Part shown: positions 15,095 to 23,529 of the stretch, in pieces | Numbering within the stretch: the stretch's first letter is position 1 | How the letters are laid out: each line of letters opens with the position of its first letter | NCBI GenBank assembly: GCA_031430435.1 | Contig: JANPBM010000049.1 | Coordinates: forward strand, 1-64,000 | Direction of reading: 5' to 3' | Length of the DNA stretch: 64,000 bases | Source of the DNA: JANNVK01 sp031430435 | Lineage (GTDB): Bacteria; Acidobacteriota; Blastocatellia; Pyrinomonadales; Pyrinomonadaceae | The notes under the pieces: generated by a model | Database searches by the model: none | Told to the model about the DNA's origin: nothing | Seen by the model: only the letters and a program-made list of their open reading frames with translations | Made by a program: the position numbers and the translations under genes

Positions 15095-16855
15095 ATGGCA
15101 CCGAAACCAAAACCGACAACGGCAAACAACGAAATCAACGAAATCAACGAAATTAAACAAATTGAGATCGGCTTAATTGTCCCGTCGCCTTTTCCGATCC
15201 AGGAACGCAGACGAAAACGGTTTGATATTAACAAAATGAACGAACTCGCGGACAGCATCGCCCGCAAAGGTGTTGTTCAGCCGATCACTGTTCGACCAAT
15301 CCGGGAAATAAACGGCAAAAATAAAACAATTGATAAATGGCAAATTGTCGCCGGCGAACGCCGATGGTCTGCATCGGGCATTGCGGGTGAAACAACAGTT
15401 CCGTGTATCGTCCGCGAATTGAGCGATCAAGACGCTCTCGAAATTCAGCTGCTTGAAAATATCGAGCGTGAAGAATTGCACCCGATTGATGAAGCGGACG
15501 CTTACACTTTTTTCGCCGTAACTTATAATTTGAGCGTTCACGAAATCGCCTTGCGAGTCGGCAAAACTGACAGTTATATCGCCAACCGTTTAAAGTTAAA
15601 GGATTTAATTCCCGAAGTTTTAGAAGATTTCGAGGAAGGTTGTCTGCCGTTCGGCTCGGCGTTGGAAATTGCCAAGTATTCCAAAGAGCTTCAAATTTTA
15701 ATACTGGAAAAAGCGTATAAATCCAATTATCATGGACGCGAATCCAGAGCAAAATCATTGAATGAGTTGCGAAATACTATCAATGAAAACATTTTGCTTG
15801 AACTCGCAAACGCACCGTTTTCCAAAAAATCAACCACACTTTTGCCGTCCGGTTTGGCGTGTAATAAATGCCCGCAGCGAACCGGAGCGGATGCAACCTT
15901 ATTCGGCGAGCAAACCGCAAAATCAGACAGATGCTTAAACCGGACTTGCCACAATCAAAAAACTCATAATCACATCTTAGAACTTCAAGCCAAACTTTCA
16001 ATTGATTTAGTGAAAGATTCAGGCGAATCGGACGCACGAATTCCGCTTGTCTATTGGCACAGCAGTAAACGTCAAGAAGAATTTCCCGACGCTTTGTGCG
16101 ATAAGGAATTCAAAAAAATTCAGAACGACCGCAAATGCAAATCGGCTGAAACCGCGTTGCAGATTGACGGAAACGACAAACTGCAAACAATTTCTATCTG
16201 CCGCGATTTGAACTGCAAAAAGCACGGATCGCAGTCGGGAAATTCGACAATCAAAACGCTTGAAGCGGAGTCGGAAGATAAACTGATCCGCAAAGAAGAA
16301 TTGTTTTGTATTCGCGTTGTCGAGGGCGAAGCAAACGAAGGCATCGGGACAGGTCTGAGAATGCGAATTTTGGAAGAGTGTTCGTTTAAATTTCGCGGTT
16401 TATTAAACGTCCCGGCAGATACTTTGATTGAATTAACGGTGCGTTTGTGGAACCTGGTTGACTCGTCAAAAGTCAGTCGGTTGCTGAAAATCTTCGATAC
16501 TTGGACACCTGAAAAGGCTCCGAATTCGCAACTTGGAAATCGTAAAGCGTTTTTGCAAAAAATTGATATTGATATTGTCGAGCGGATTGCCTTTATGTTT
16601 TTACATTGCGAAAAAGGCGAAATTCTTTACAAAACCTACAATTCGCAATCTGACATAATCGCCATCGCCAAAGAGTTTGATATTGATTATCGGCTGCTTG
16701 ACGCTCAAGAACGATTAAAACTGGCGACGGAAAAACATAAAAAGCACATTGATTTATTCAAAGAATATTTGATTGCTGTTGAAGCCGGAAAAACTCCGCC
16801 GATACCGCGTCCGTTCTCGGACAAATGGAACCCAGAAAAAGAAGGTGAAATATGA
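15095..16855 (+). CDS. ParB/RepB-family protein with Cys-rich C-terminal region
   Basis: 586 residues, preceded by AAGGAGAG. Residues ~20-130 form the ParB N-terminal domain (IVPSPFPIQERRRKRF...MNELADSIARKGVVQPITVRP, IVAGERRWSAS, ENIEREELHPIDEA) and ~140-200 a ParB HTH (IALRVGKTDSYIANRLKL). The ~350 residues beyond contain paired cysteines (ACNKCPQRTGAD, CLNRTCHNQ) typical of large phage/plasmid ParB-like proteins. No ParA partner is visible, so it may be a regulator, nuclease or nucleoid-type protein rather than a partition factor. Confidence 0.85.
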   Translation: MAPKPKPTTANNEINEINEIKQIEIGLIVPSPFPIQERRRKRFDINKMNELADSIARKGVVQPITVRPIREINGKNKTIDKWQIVAGERRWSASGIAGETTVPCIVRELSDQDALEIQLLENIEREELHPIDEADAYTFFAVTYNLSVHEIALRVGKTDSYIANRLKLKDLIPEVLEDFEEGCLPFGSALEIAKYSKELQILILEKAYKSNYHGRESRAKSLNELRNTINENILLELANAPFSKKSTTLLPSGLACNKCPQRTGADATLFGEQTAKSDRCLNRTCHNQKTHNHILELQAKLSIDLVKDSGESDARIPLVYWHSSKRQEEFPDALCDKEFKKIQNDRKCKSAETALQIDGNDKLQTISICRDLNCKKHGSQSGNSTIKTLEAESEDKLIRKEELFCIRVVEGEANEGIGTGLRMRILEECSFKFRGLLNVPADTLIELTVRLWNLVDSSKVSRLLKIFDTWTPEKAPNSQLGNRKAFLQKIDIDIVERIAFMFLHCEKGEILYKTYNSQSDIIAIAKEFDIDYRLLDAQERLKLATEKHKKHIDLFKEYLIAVEAGKTPPIPRPFSDKWNPEKEGEI

Positions 16856-17404
16856 AAAACACAACGCGTAACTTTGATTACAACTTGGTCAAGCAACTTG
16901 CATCGAACGTAAAAACTAAGACCGAGATCGAAAAACTACTCGGACTGAAGCCGAGTGAGCTTAATTACGTTTTGAAAATTGATGAAAAATTCGCCGCGGC
17001 TTTTAACGAAGGTCGGGCGACATTCAAAGGCGTTTCCTGCTCCGCCGAACCGCTCGGTTACGAATAACCACACCGAACAAATTGCGATTACCAAAGCTCT
17101 TGAAGCAATGCCTGACGGATGGAGCGGAACGGTCTGCTCGGATTCGATGATTGCACTCGGTCGAGTTTTCAAGGGTTGGCGGGAAAAGAATCTGCCGCAG
17201 AACATTTCTGACCGCACCAAAGCCGCAGTCGCTCGTTTGGGAGTAATTGAAACTATTTTGCTCCAAGGTCATCCGACCAAAGCCGACTTAGAGTGCGGAA
17301 TCGGCAAGAAACGAAACTTGCCGGTCTCGGTACACAATGTTTGGTGCGATAAAGCCTGTGGATCGGAAGCAAAGAAATTTTTAGAAAATTTGGAGCAAGC
17401 GTAA
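16852..17404 (+). pseudogene. HTH gene fused out of frame to an RNase H-like remnant
   Basis: The first frame (16852-17067, 71 residues) begins with a resolvase-like helical HTH (KTEIEKLLGLKPSELNYVLKID...AFNEGRATFK) then goes astray. The +1 frame from ~17040 to 17404 reads like the C-terminal two thirds of an RNase H-fold protein (SVTNNHTEQIAITKALE, VCSDSMIALGRVF, HNVWCDKACGSEA) but lacks the first beta strands with the leading catalytic Asp. This looks like a deletion joining two genes. The HTH part alone could still be expressed. Confidence 0.55.
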
Positions 17405-17944
17405 ATGAGTAAATATATCGAATTAGCCAAAAAATTAAAAATTCTTTCCGAACAGGGAAGCTATGAAGGTGAGAGAATTTCGGCTGAAAACCTGCTGAAA
17501 AACTTGATGCAAAAATGCGGATTTTCCTTTTCAGATATTGAAACCGAAGAAACGGAAAACTTCTTTTTTACGCTTAAAACCGAAGACGCACCGCTCTGGA
17601 TGCAAGTCGTTGTCAGCGTAAACGGTAAAATCCAAGGTTACGGAAAATTCTCCGAAGCCGACATTGAAAGACTATCTTTGCCGGGTAATTTTTCAATAGA
17701 TTGCACAAAAGCCGAGTATGTCGAGATTGTTGCCAAGTTCGAATATTATAACCGTTTGTATAAAGAAGAATCGCAGATTTTCTACGAAGCATTTGTTCAA
17801 CGAAATCGCCTATTTTCAAATAAAGAATCAGACATGACAGATACCAAAGAACTGTCGCCGGCAGAACTTGAAAAAGCGATTCGAGTTATGGAATTAAGCC
17901 GCAGCTTGAAACGCGGAGATTACCGCAAACAACTTAGAGCGTAG
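17405..17944 (+). CDS. DUF2786-like protein
   Basis: 179 residues. The N-terminal ~45 residues (LAKKLKILSEQG..GERISAENLLKNLMQKCGFSF) match the style of DUF2786. A central region (FEYYNRLYKEESQIFYEAFVQRNRLF) follows, as in phage proteins carrying this domain. It abuts the previous frame directly (stop/start adjacent). Role in phage DNA metabolism is unknown. Confidence 0.65.
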   Translation: MSKYIELAKKLKILSEQGSYEGERISAENLLKNLMQKCGFSFSDIETEETENFFFTLKTEDAPLWMQVVVSVNGKIQGYGKFSEADIERLSLPGNFSIDCTKAEYVEIVAKFEYYNRLYKEESQIFYEAFVQRNRLFSNKESDMTDTKELSPAELEKAIRVMELSRSLKRGDYRKQLRA

Positions 17945-17949
17945 AATTT

Positions 17950-18729
17950 ATGAGTGAAATTACAGATATTTCGTGGTGTGATGCGACGGTAAATTTTTGG
18001 CAAGGTTGCCGCAAAGTAAGTCCCGGATGCAAGTTTTGTTATATGTTTCGGGATAAAGAAACTCGATTCGGTCAAGACGGCAATAATATCGCCAAAGTTT
18101 CGGATAAAACCGTCAACAAAACCTTGAAGGCATTAACACAGCCGTCCAAGATTTTCACTTGCTCATGGTCGGATTTCTTTATCGAAGAAGCCGACGAGTG
18201 GCGTGATGACGCTTGGAAAATAATTCGTGATAATCCGCAGCATCAATGGCAGATTTTAACCAAACGACCCGAAAACATTTCCTTACGTCTGCCCGCAGAT
18301 TGGGGTTACGGTTACGAAAATGTGTGGCTCGGCGTTTCAATCGAAGACGATGCACGCAAGCATCGCCTGAAAGAACTTGACGATTTGAAATTGAAAAAAT
18401 CTAAATTCAAAACTTTCGTGTCTGCCGAACCGCTTCTCGGCGAGATAGACTTTCTGAACGACGGCATGATTACGTCTGCGAGTTTTGAGAATTTAGATTG
18501 GTTGATAATCGGCGGAGAGAGCGGAAACGAAAACGGTAAGTATAAATATCGCCCGTGTGAAGCGGGTTGGATTGAAAGCCTTATCAAACAAGCTAATGAA
18601 GCCGGTGTACCTGTTTGGATGAAACAATACGGCACTTGGTTGGCTAAACAACTTCATCTGAAAAACCGCCACGGAGCGGACATGTCGGAATGGAGCGAGT
18701 TTTATCAACGCCAAGAATTTCCGAAATAA
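17950..18729 (+). CDS. Phage Gp37/Gp68-type (DUF5131) three-Cys protein
   Basis: 259 residues. The hallmark motif WCDATVNFWQGCRKVSPGCKFCY (Cys20, Cys27, Cys30) is at the N-terminus, then SDFFIEEAD, WQILTKRPE and WLIIGGESG, all characteristic of the DUF5131 family. The cysteines resemble radical-SAM iron-sulfur ligands, and a nucleic-acid-modifying role has been suggested for relatives. It lies three genes upstream of the DndC-like protein, another likely Fe-S enzyme. Confidence 0.88.
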   Translation: MSEITDISWCDATVNFWQGCRKVSPGCKFCYMFRDKETRFGQDGNNIAKVSDKTVNKTLKALTQPSKIFTCSWSDFFIEEADEWRDDAWKIIRDNPQHQWQILTKRPENISLRLPADWGYGYENVWLGVSIEDDARKHRLKELDDLKLKKSKFKTFVSAEPLLGEIDFLNDGMITSASFENLDWLIIGGESGNENGKYKYRPCEAGWIESLIKQANEAGVPVWMKQYGTWLAKQLHLKNRHGADMSEWSEFYQRQEFPK

Positions 18730-18731
18730 TT

Positions 18732-18965
18732 ATGAAACGAAAATTAATAAGACAAGGTTTTACTTTGGACTCCGCGACGTGCGACAAGTGCAATTTCGGA
18801 CGCTACGGACTGGGCAAACTTGCCGTTTTTCATCGACTTAAAACAGGTGTATTTACTGAAATGCAGGATTTACATAAAGAACTTCAACCTAACTGCACGG
18901 GCGATTTAACTATCGCCGTCAACACGGCAGGTCGAGAATATGATGAGAAACATCTTTCAAATTAA
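18732..18965 (+). CDS. Small hypothetical protein
   Basis: 77 residues from ATG 18732, 2 bp after the previous stop. CDKCNFGRYG near residue 15 is a single CxxC; a third Cys lies at ~55. It overlaps the next start by 26 bp. No recognised family. Confidence 0.55.
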   Translation: MKRKLIRQGFTLDSATCDKCNFGRYGLGKLAVFHRLKTGVFTEMQDLHKELQPNCTGDLTIAVNTAGREYDEKHLSN

Positions 18966-19221
18966 CATTCCGCAGAAAGTTGGATTTGAAGAGTACGCCG
19001 AAAATCTTAGAAATCGGCTTATTTCGATGTCGGACGATGCCGCTGATTTTTTGCCGTTGATTTTGGTTGAAAAACGAAACGAACTGCTCGGCAGAACTTC
19101 GGAGATAAAAAAGGCAGATATTGTAGAAAACGCGAGTGAAACACCGAAAAGAAAATTCGTTAAATCATTTTTCGGCAATTCGGATCAGCCGAGTTTATTT
19201 ACAGCGGAACATTATAAATAA
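18940..19221 (+). CDS. Small protein with a possible sliding-clamp-binding tail
   Basis: 93 residues, helical. The C-terminus (GNSDQPSLFTAEHYK) contains QPSLF, close to the QLxLF consensus that binds the bacterial DNA polymerase III beta clamp. The gene sits just before the PAPS-reductase-like and initiator genes, so an association with replication is plausible. The motif is short and could be coincidence. Confidence 0.5.
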   Translation: MMRNIFQINIPQKVGFEEYAENLRNRLISMSDDAADFLPLILVEKRNELLGRTSEIKKADIVENASETPKRKFVKSFFGNSDQPSLFTAEHYK

Positions 19222-19227
19222 AGTTAT

Positions 19228-20481
19228 ATGAACAACAATCCGACATTATTTGAAGACGCAAGGTTGAACTTAGAGCAGGCACAAGAATTGTCGCTCCAAT
19301 CAATGGCGGCATATACGGAAAAATACGAGCATTTAGCACTCGCGTTTTCGGGCGGAAAAGATTCGTCGGCAACTCTGACGTTCATCGCCTCCGCTATTGC
19401 TAAAGGTTTAATCAAAAAACCAAAATCGTTTATCGTATTTTACGCCGACACACGGCTTGAACTGACACCACTGCATCATTCGGCAATGAATATTATCGAA
19501 TCTTTGAAAGGAAAAGGAATCGAGACGGAAATAGTTTTGCCTGAACTTAACGACAGATATTTTGTTTACATCTTAGGTCGCGGAGTTCCGCCGCCGTCAA
19601 ATACTTTCCGATGGTGTACTTCGCAACTGAAAATTGAGCCGATGCAAAAAGCGTTGGAAAAACGAGCGGTCAAATTAGGTTTCGGCGAAATGGTTTGGTC
19701 GGAACGTTGGCAGAAGTTCGTTTATCAAGGTTTCGGAAAAGATAAGATTTTGATGATTACCGGCGTTCGTCTTGGAGAGTCGGCGGTCAGAGATTCAAGG
19801 ATTGCTTTTTCCTGCTCAAAAGACGGTGCCGAATGCGGACAAGGTTGGTTACAGCAGTCCGCGAAAGAAGGATTGAACGATACACTTGCACCGCTTCTAC
19901 ACTGGCGAGTTTGCCACGTTTGGGATTGGCTGAACTTCTTTGCTCCCGATGAAGGCTTTCCGACGCAGATGATCGCAGAAAGCTACGGCGGAGATGAGGC
20001 AACGGAAATTAACGCTCGGACTGGTTGTGTCGGTTGTAATCTCGCGTCAAGAGATTTGGCACTCGAAACTATTTTGAAAAAGTTTCCGCAAAATTGGGGT
20101 TATTTGTCGCCGCTAATGAAACTTAGAGGTATTTACGCGGAAATGAAACGCCCGGAAAACAGGTTGCGAAAGTTTGGGGAAATAAATAAAAGCGGAAAAT
20201 TGGCGGCTAATCAAGGGCGTTTAGGTCCGCTCACGCTGGATGCGAGACGGAAGTTTTTGGCACAAATTCAGATTCTTCAAGAAGAAATCAATTCCGTTGC
20301 CGAAAAAACAAACAGACCTTCAATATCTTTAATCAATTTTCAAGAACTGACACGAATCGTTCAATTAATCGAAAACGAAACTTACCCGAACGGTTGGAGC
20401 GGACTTGAGATGCGTGGCGATGAAATGACCGACAAGATTTTGAGGGACGGCACGATTCAGCCGTATATATTCGCGTATTAA
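19228..20481 (+). CDS. PAPS-reductase / DndC-like sulfurtransferase family protein
   Basis: 417 residues. The PP-loop SGGKDS (41-46) binds and adenylates substrate. Cys130 (FRWCTSQLK), Cys196, Cys203, Cys267 and Cys270 (RTGCVGCNLASRD) could ligate an Fe-S cluster as in DndC. DndC provides sulfur for DNA phosphorothioation together with DndA/B/D/E, but none of these partners is in the window. It may therefore be a stand-alone nucleotide or DNA modification enzyme of the phage. Neighbours are a three-Cys DUF5131 protein and the replication initiator. Confidence 0.85.
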   Translation: MNNNPTLFEDARLNLEQAQELSLQSMAAYTEKYEHLALAFSGGKDSSATLTFIASAIAKGLIKKPKSFIVFYADTRLELTPLHHSAMNIIESLKGKGIETEIVLPELNDRYFVYILGRGVPPPSNTFRWCTSQLKIEPMQKALEKRAVKLGFGEMVWSERWQKFVYQGFGKDKILMITGVRLGESAVRDSRIAFSCSKDGAECGQGWLQQSAKEGLNDTLAPLLHWRVCHVWDWLNFFAPDEGFPTQMIAESYGGDEATEINARTGCVGCNLASRDLALETILKKFPQNWGYLSPLMKLRGIYAEMKRPENRLRKFGEINKSGKLAANQGRLGPLTLDARRKFLAQIQILQEEINSVAEKTNRPSISLINFQELTRIVQLIENETYPNGWSGLEMRGDEMTDKILRDGTIQPYIFAY

Positions 20482-20485
20482 ATTT

Positions 20486-21565
20486 ATGGGCTTAAAACTG
20501 CAAAATTTAGTTTGGCAAAACCGCGAGTTGAAAAATTCGCTGCGGACAATGATGTTGGCAATCGCCGATAAACACTTTGATAACGCGGAATGTCTGGAAA
20601 GCGATATTGAAACTTTATCCGGTTTAGCCAACGTTTGTTCAAAGCAAGGCAAGCGGATTTTACACCGCTTGCACGATGAAAGATTTATCAATTTTCAATC
20701 GGGACGCGGTCGCGGAAACAGGTCAAAAGTTTTCATCAACAAAGAAAAATTATCCGAAATAAAAGGGGACATTTCGGGCGATAAAAGGGGACATTTTGAG
20801 CCAAAACAGGAAATAAAAGGGGACATTTTGAACCAATCCGAAAATAAAAGGGGACATTTTGAACCAATAAAAGGGGACATTTCGGGCGATAAAAGGGGAC
20901 ATTTCTCACGTACGCGGGCGGCTAGGGAAATATTACCGAGTACCGAACAGATAACCGAGAGAGAGGTTGCGGATACTACTGCGGAAAATCCTCTCTCTCC
21001 CGAAAAAGAAAATTTAAGTTTTGAAAACTGCAAAGCCGTCAACCTGTTTCGGAGAATTTACAAAGCCGAGCCAACCGCAATTTTTGCCGAACAAGTTTGT
21101 AAAAACGTGAAGGATTTTGCGATTTGGGAGTGCGTGTTGGTCGAAAAATCCGGATACGTTCCCGAAAGGGTTGAGAAGTTCGCTTTAACCGCCTACCGTG
21201 AGCTTTTGAATAACCAAAAAACCGTTATTCCACCGCATCAAGTCGGCAAATTTATTCCGTCTGAAGATGAAGACTTTGAAGGATTTGAGCAGCCGACTTA
21301 CGAAAAATTCATTAACAAAAAAGCCGACGGTTATGCCGATTGGTTGAAACTGATTGCGGAAATCAAAAAGGTTCTGAACGAGCAAGTTTTTAAGAGTTGG
21401 TTTGATTCGCTGAGTTTTTACGACGTTGACCGCGAAAAGCAAACTTTCATCGTCGGCGGAACGGACATAAACCGGCGATGGATCGAGCGGAATTATGTTG
21501 AATTGATTGAAAAATCGGCTGTCAAAATCGGCTTGGAAAATTGGAGTTTTGAATGGAAAAAGTAA
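20486..21565 (+). CDS. Phage replication initiator: HTH, iteron region, DnaA-N-like C-terminus
   Basis: 359 residues. The N-terminus (~10-90) is a HTH_36-type winged helix (DIETLSGLANVCSKQGKRILHRLHDERFIN). Residues ~92-140 are a repetitive low-complexity linker (KGDI/KRGHF units) that is simply the translation of the iterons. The last ~85 residues (ADWLKLIAEIKKVLNEQVFKSWFDSL...TFIVGGTDINRRWIERNY) resemble DnaA domain I, which recruits DnaB helicase. This matches the logic of lambda O: bind iterons in its own gene and load helicase. A separate helicase loader is not seen. Confidence 0.8.
   Translation: MGLKLQNLVWQNRELKNSLRTMMLAIADKHFDNAECLESDIETLSGLANVCSKQGKRILHRLHDERFINFQSGRGRGNRSKVFINKEKLSEIKGDISGDKRGHFEPKQEIKGDILNQSENKRGHFEPIKGDISGDKRGHFSRTRAAREILPSTEQITEREVADTTAENPLSPEKENLSFENCKAVNLFRRIYKAEPTAIFAEQVCKNVKDFAIWECVLVEKSGYVPERVEKFALTAYRELLNNQKTVIPPHQVGKFIPSEDEDFEGFEQPTYEKFINKKADGYADWLKLIAEIKKVLNEQVFKSWFDSLSFYDVDREKQTFIVGGTDINRRWIERNYVELIEKSAVKIGLENWSFEWKK
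20759..20904. repeat. Iteron array, probable phage replication origin
   Basis: Six exact copies of ATAAAAGGGGACATTT start at 20759, 20781, 20813, 20844, 20867 and 20889. Spacings are 22, 32, 31, 23 and 22 bp, close to 2 or 3 helical turns, so all copies face the same side of the DNA. They lie inside the initiator gene, as in lambdoid origins. An AT-rich stretch at 21003-21028 is a candidate unwinding element. Confidence 0.82.
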
Positions 21566-22134
21566 ACCAAAACAAACATTCAGAAACTTCAATCATCAGT
21601 CTTTTAGACAGTAAATACAACGGAAATTGTAAATATAAATTGGCGAATAAATTTATATTTCTTTGGGAAAGCGATTTCTTTGTGTTGAAACAAAATGGTT
21701 ACAGTTACGAATTTGAAATAAAAATCAGCCGATCCGATTATTTTGCGGATAAAAAGAAAATCGAGAAACATTCGATTTTACAAACCGGCACATATAAAAA
21801 AACAACGGGCAAGTGGGTTTTTGACAAAGAATCGGGAACGCGTAAACGAATCGAAATGACTGAAACCAAAGAAGCAAAATTCAGACCGAATAAGATATTT
21901 TACGTTGTACCTGAAAATCTAATTTCAATTGATGAGTGTCCGCCTTACGCGGGTCTGATGTATGTAAAAAGTTATTTTATCGAAACTGTCAAACAAGCTC
22001 CGTTTATACACAAAGAAAAGTTGGAATACGCTGATATTCTTTGCGACAAATTTTATTGGAATTGGCGTGAATCTTTGGTAAAAATTAACGAATTAAACGC
22101 TAAGGTTTCACGTTTGGAATCAGGAAAAATATGA
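21553..22134 (+). CDS. MmcB-like / PD-(D/E)XK-fold DNA repair protein
   Basis: 193 residues. Core: FIFLWESDFFVLKQNGYSYEFEIKISRSDY (acidic-E-x-K layout), then KFRPNKIFYVVPENLI, as in MmcB-related and VRR-type nuclease folds. It overlaps the initiator gene end by 13 bp. Probably acts on phage DNA in repair or replication. Cleavage activity is inferred from fold resemblance only. Confidence 0.65.
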   Translation: MEKVNQNKHSETSIISLLDSKYNGNCKYKLANKFIFLWESDFFVLKQNGYSYEFEIKISRSDYFADKKKIEKHSILQTGTYKKTTGKWVFDKESGTRKRIEMTETKEAKFRPNKIFYVVPENLISIDECPPYAGLMYVKSYFIETVKQAPFIHKEKLEYADILCDKFYWNWRESLVKINELNAKVSRLESGKI

Positions 22135-22439
22135 AGTTTTATCACGGCGGAGTCAAAAGACTAAAAATAGGCGATGTTATTTTACCGCCTTCCGTTACGG
22201 GCAAAAGAAATATCGGAAAAAACGTTTCTGCGGGCGACATAACCGACGGGCATTGCAAACCCGACAAGGTTTACATCACAACCGATCTGAATTCTGCCAA
22301 AGTCTATGCTTCATCAATGCCGTTTGGTGATGTTTATGTGGTCGAGCCGAATGGATTGATTGAACCTGATATTGATGCACTCGGTATTAGTTTTATATGC
22401 GATTCAGCAAAAGTCGTGTCAATAGTGCAAAAGTCTTGA
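22131..22439 (+). CDS. Arr-like ADP-ribosyltransferase
   Basis: 102 residues, similar in length and order of motifs to rifampin ADP-ribosyltransferase (Arr): FYHGG (His5), GDVILPP, KVYITTDLNSAKVYA (Tyr48), VYVVEP (Glu72) and a final AKVVSIVQ strand. Arr enzymes move ADP-ribose from NAD+ to a small molecule, and relatives modify proteins or nucleic acids. A phage copy could act on a host target early in infection. It overlaps the MmcB-like gene by 4 bp, and its stop codon lies in the terminator stem. Confidence 0.7.
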   Translation: MKFYHGGVKRLKIGDVILPPSVTGKRNIGKNVSAGDITDGHCKPDKVYITTDLNSAKVYASSMPFGDVYVVEPNGLIEPDIDALGISFICDSAKVVSIVQKS

Positions 22440-22466
22440 AATTCAAAATTTCAAGACTTTTGGCAA
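22428..22466 (+). terminator. Terminator overlapping the Arr-like stop codon
   Basis: Perfect 16-bp stem CAAAAGTCTTGAAATT / AATTTCAAGACTTTTG (22428-22443, 22447-22462) with a 3-nt loop. It is symmetric, so likely bidirectional. Confidence 0.75.
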
Positions 22467-22498
22467 TGCAAAACGGCTAAAAATCAGAGGAGAAAGTT

Positions 22499-22924
22499 AT
22501 GGGTTATTCAGTCGGATTTGATGAAAATTGGAAGAGGGATGTCGGTTACAGCGTTCCCGCAGTCTGCGACCATCCCCGGTGCGATGAAGAAATTGACAGA
22601 GGTTTTTCTTTCGTTTGCGGCAGTCAAATGTTTGGCGGTGAAATCGGATGCGGGTTATATTTCTGCGGAAAACACCGATCAATGCGTCCGACAGAAAAAG
22701 ATTCGCCGATGCTTTGCCTTAAATGTTGCAGATACGAAAAAAAGCCGTATAAACCGAAGCCCGACACTTTTGAATGGAAAATGTGGAAATTAACACACGA
22801 AAGCTGGAAAGATTGGCGGGAAGAAAACACCGAAACTGTGGCGGAGTTTACGGAGTTGAAAAACCAATACTCAGCTGAATTTGAGCGGTTAAAACTTAAA
22901 TGGACAGGGAATGGAGACTTATGA
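22499..22924 (+). CDS. Zinc-finger phage protein
   Basis: 141 residues with AGAGGAG upstream. Eight cysteines plus His form zinc-binding pairs (CDHPRCDEE, FVCGS, CGLYFCGKHR, CLKCC). The C-terminal half is a charged helix. Zinc-stabilised phage proteins of this form occur near replication genes; function unknown. It overlaps the next gene by 4 bp. Confidence 0.6.
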   Translation: MGYSVGFDENWKRDVGYSVPAVCDHPRCDEEIDRGFSFVCGSQMFGGEIGCGLYFCGKHRSMRPTEKDSPMLCLKCCRYEKKPYKPKPDTFEWKMWKLTHESWKDWREENTETVAEFTELKNQYSAEFERLKLKWTGNGDL

Positions 22925-23247
22925 ACAACGAAAAATCGCCGATTAATTGGAGCAACGATGACCGTGACAAACTGACAGCGGGCATTCGCAAAAGGATGTT
23001 CGACAACTATGTCAAAAAGAATCCCGACGTTATGCGGTTGCCGATTGACATTGACACTAAAGCTAAAATTCTTTCCGACAGGCTTCAAAAACTCAGCACC
23101 GCGGAATATGAAAAACTTGAAAAACAAGCCTTTATTGACGAGTTTGAAGAGGCGATGGCAGCCGCTCCCGATGAATTCGAGAAGCTGCCCGACGGTAAAT
23201 GGAAAATAAAGCCGAATGTGTTGAACAGCGAATTTATCAACACTTAA
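22921..23247 (+). CDS. Hypothetical helical protein
   Basis: 108 residues starting at ATG 22921 (ATGA overlap with the previous gene). Highly charged and helical throughout; no cysteine clusters or recognised domain. It is probably part of the early DNA-metabolism operon. Confidence 0.55.
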   Translation: MNNEKSPINWSNDDRDKLTAGIRKRMFDNYVKKNPDVMRLPIDIDTKAKILSDRLQKLSTAEYEKLEKQAFIDEFEEAMAAAPDEFEKLPDGKWKIKPNVLNSEFINT

Positions 23248-23315
23248 CTATATGAGTCTGATAACGAAACTTAATCAAAATTGAGCAAAATTGCTCGTAA
23301 AAACAGGCAAAAACA

Positions 23316-23519
23316 ATGAGTTTAGAGAAAAAATCAATAAAAATCATCGCATCGAACGGTACCGAGTGGTACAAGAATCTAATCGGCGAAATTTACGAAG
23401 TTGAAGACTATCGTTACCGCGACGGAACGTACGAGGTCGTAATCCCGAATTGGAACCGAGCAAACGGCGGTTTCCTGATTCACGAAAACCATTTTGAATT
23501 TCTAGAACTGAACGCATAG
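23316..23519 (+). CDS. Small beta-rich protein
   Basis: 67 residues (MSLEKKSIKIIASNGTEWYK...). The alternating pattern (GEIYEVEDYRYRDGTYEVVIP) and the FLIHENHFEFLE ending resemble a small SH3-like barrel. It follows a 68-bp gap with no gene. Function unknown. Confidence 0.55.
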   Translation: MSLEKKSIKIIASNGTEWYKNLIGEIYEVEDYRYRDGTYEVVIPNWNRANGGFLIHENHFEFLELNA

Positions 23520-23529
23520 AACTGAACAA

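Noticed and set aside
20759..20904. CRISPR array
   Set aside because: Repeats are 16 bp with short 6-16 bp gaps inside an open gene; no leader, no cas genes. Iterons fit better.
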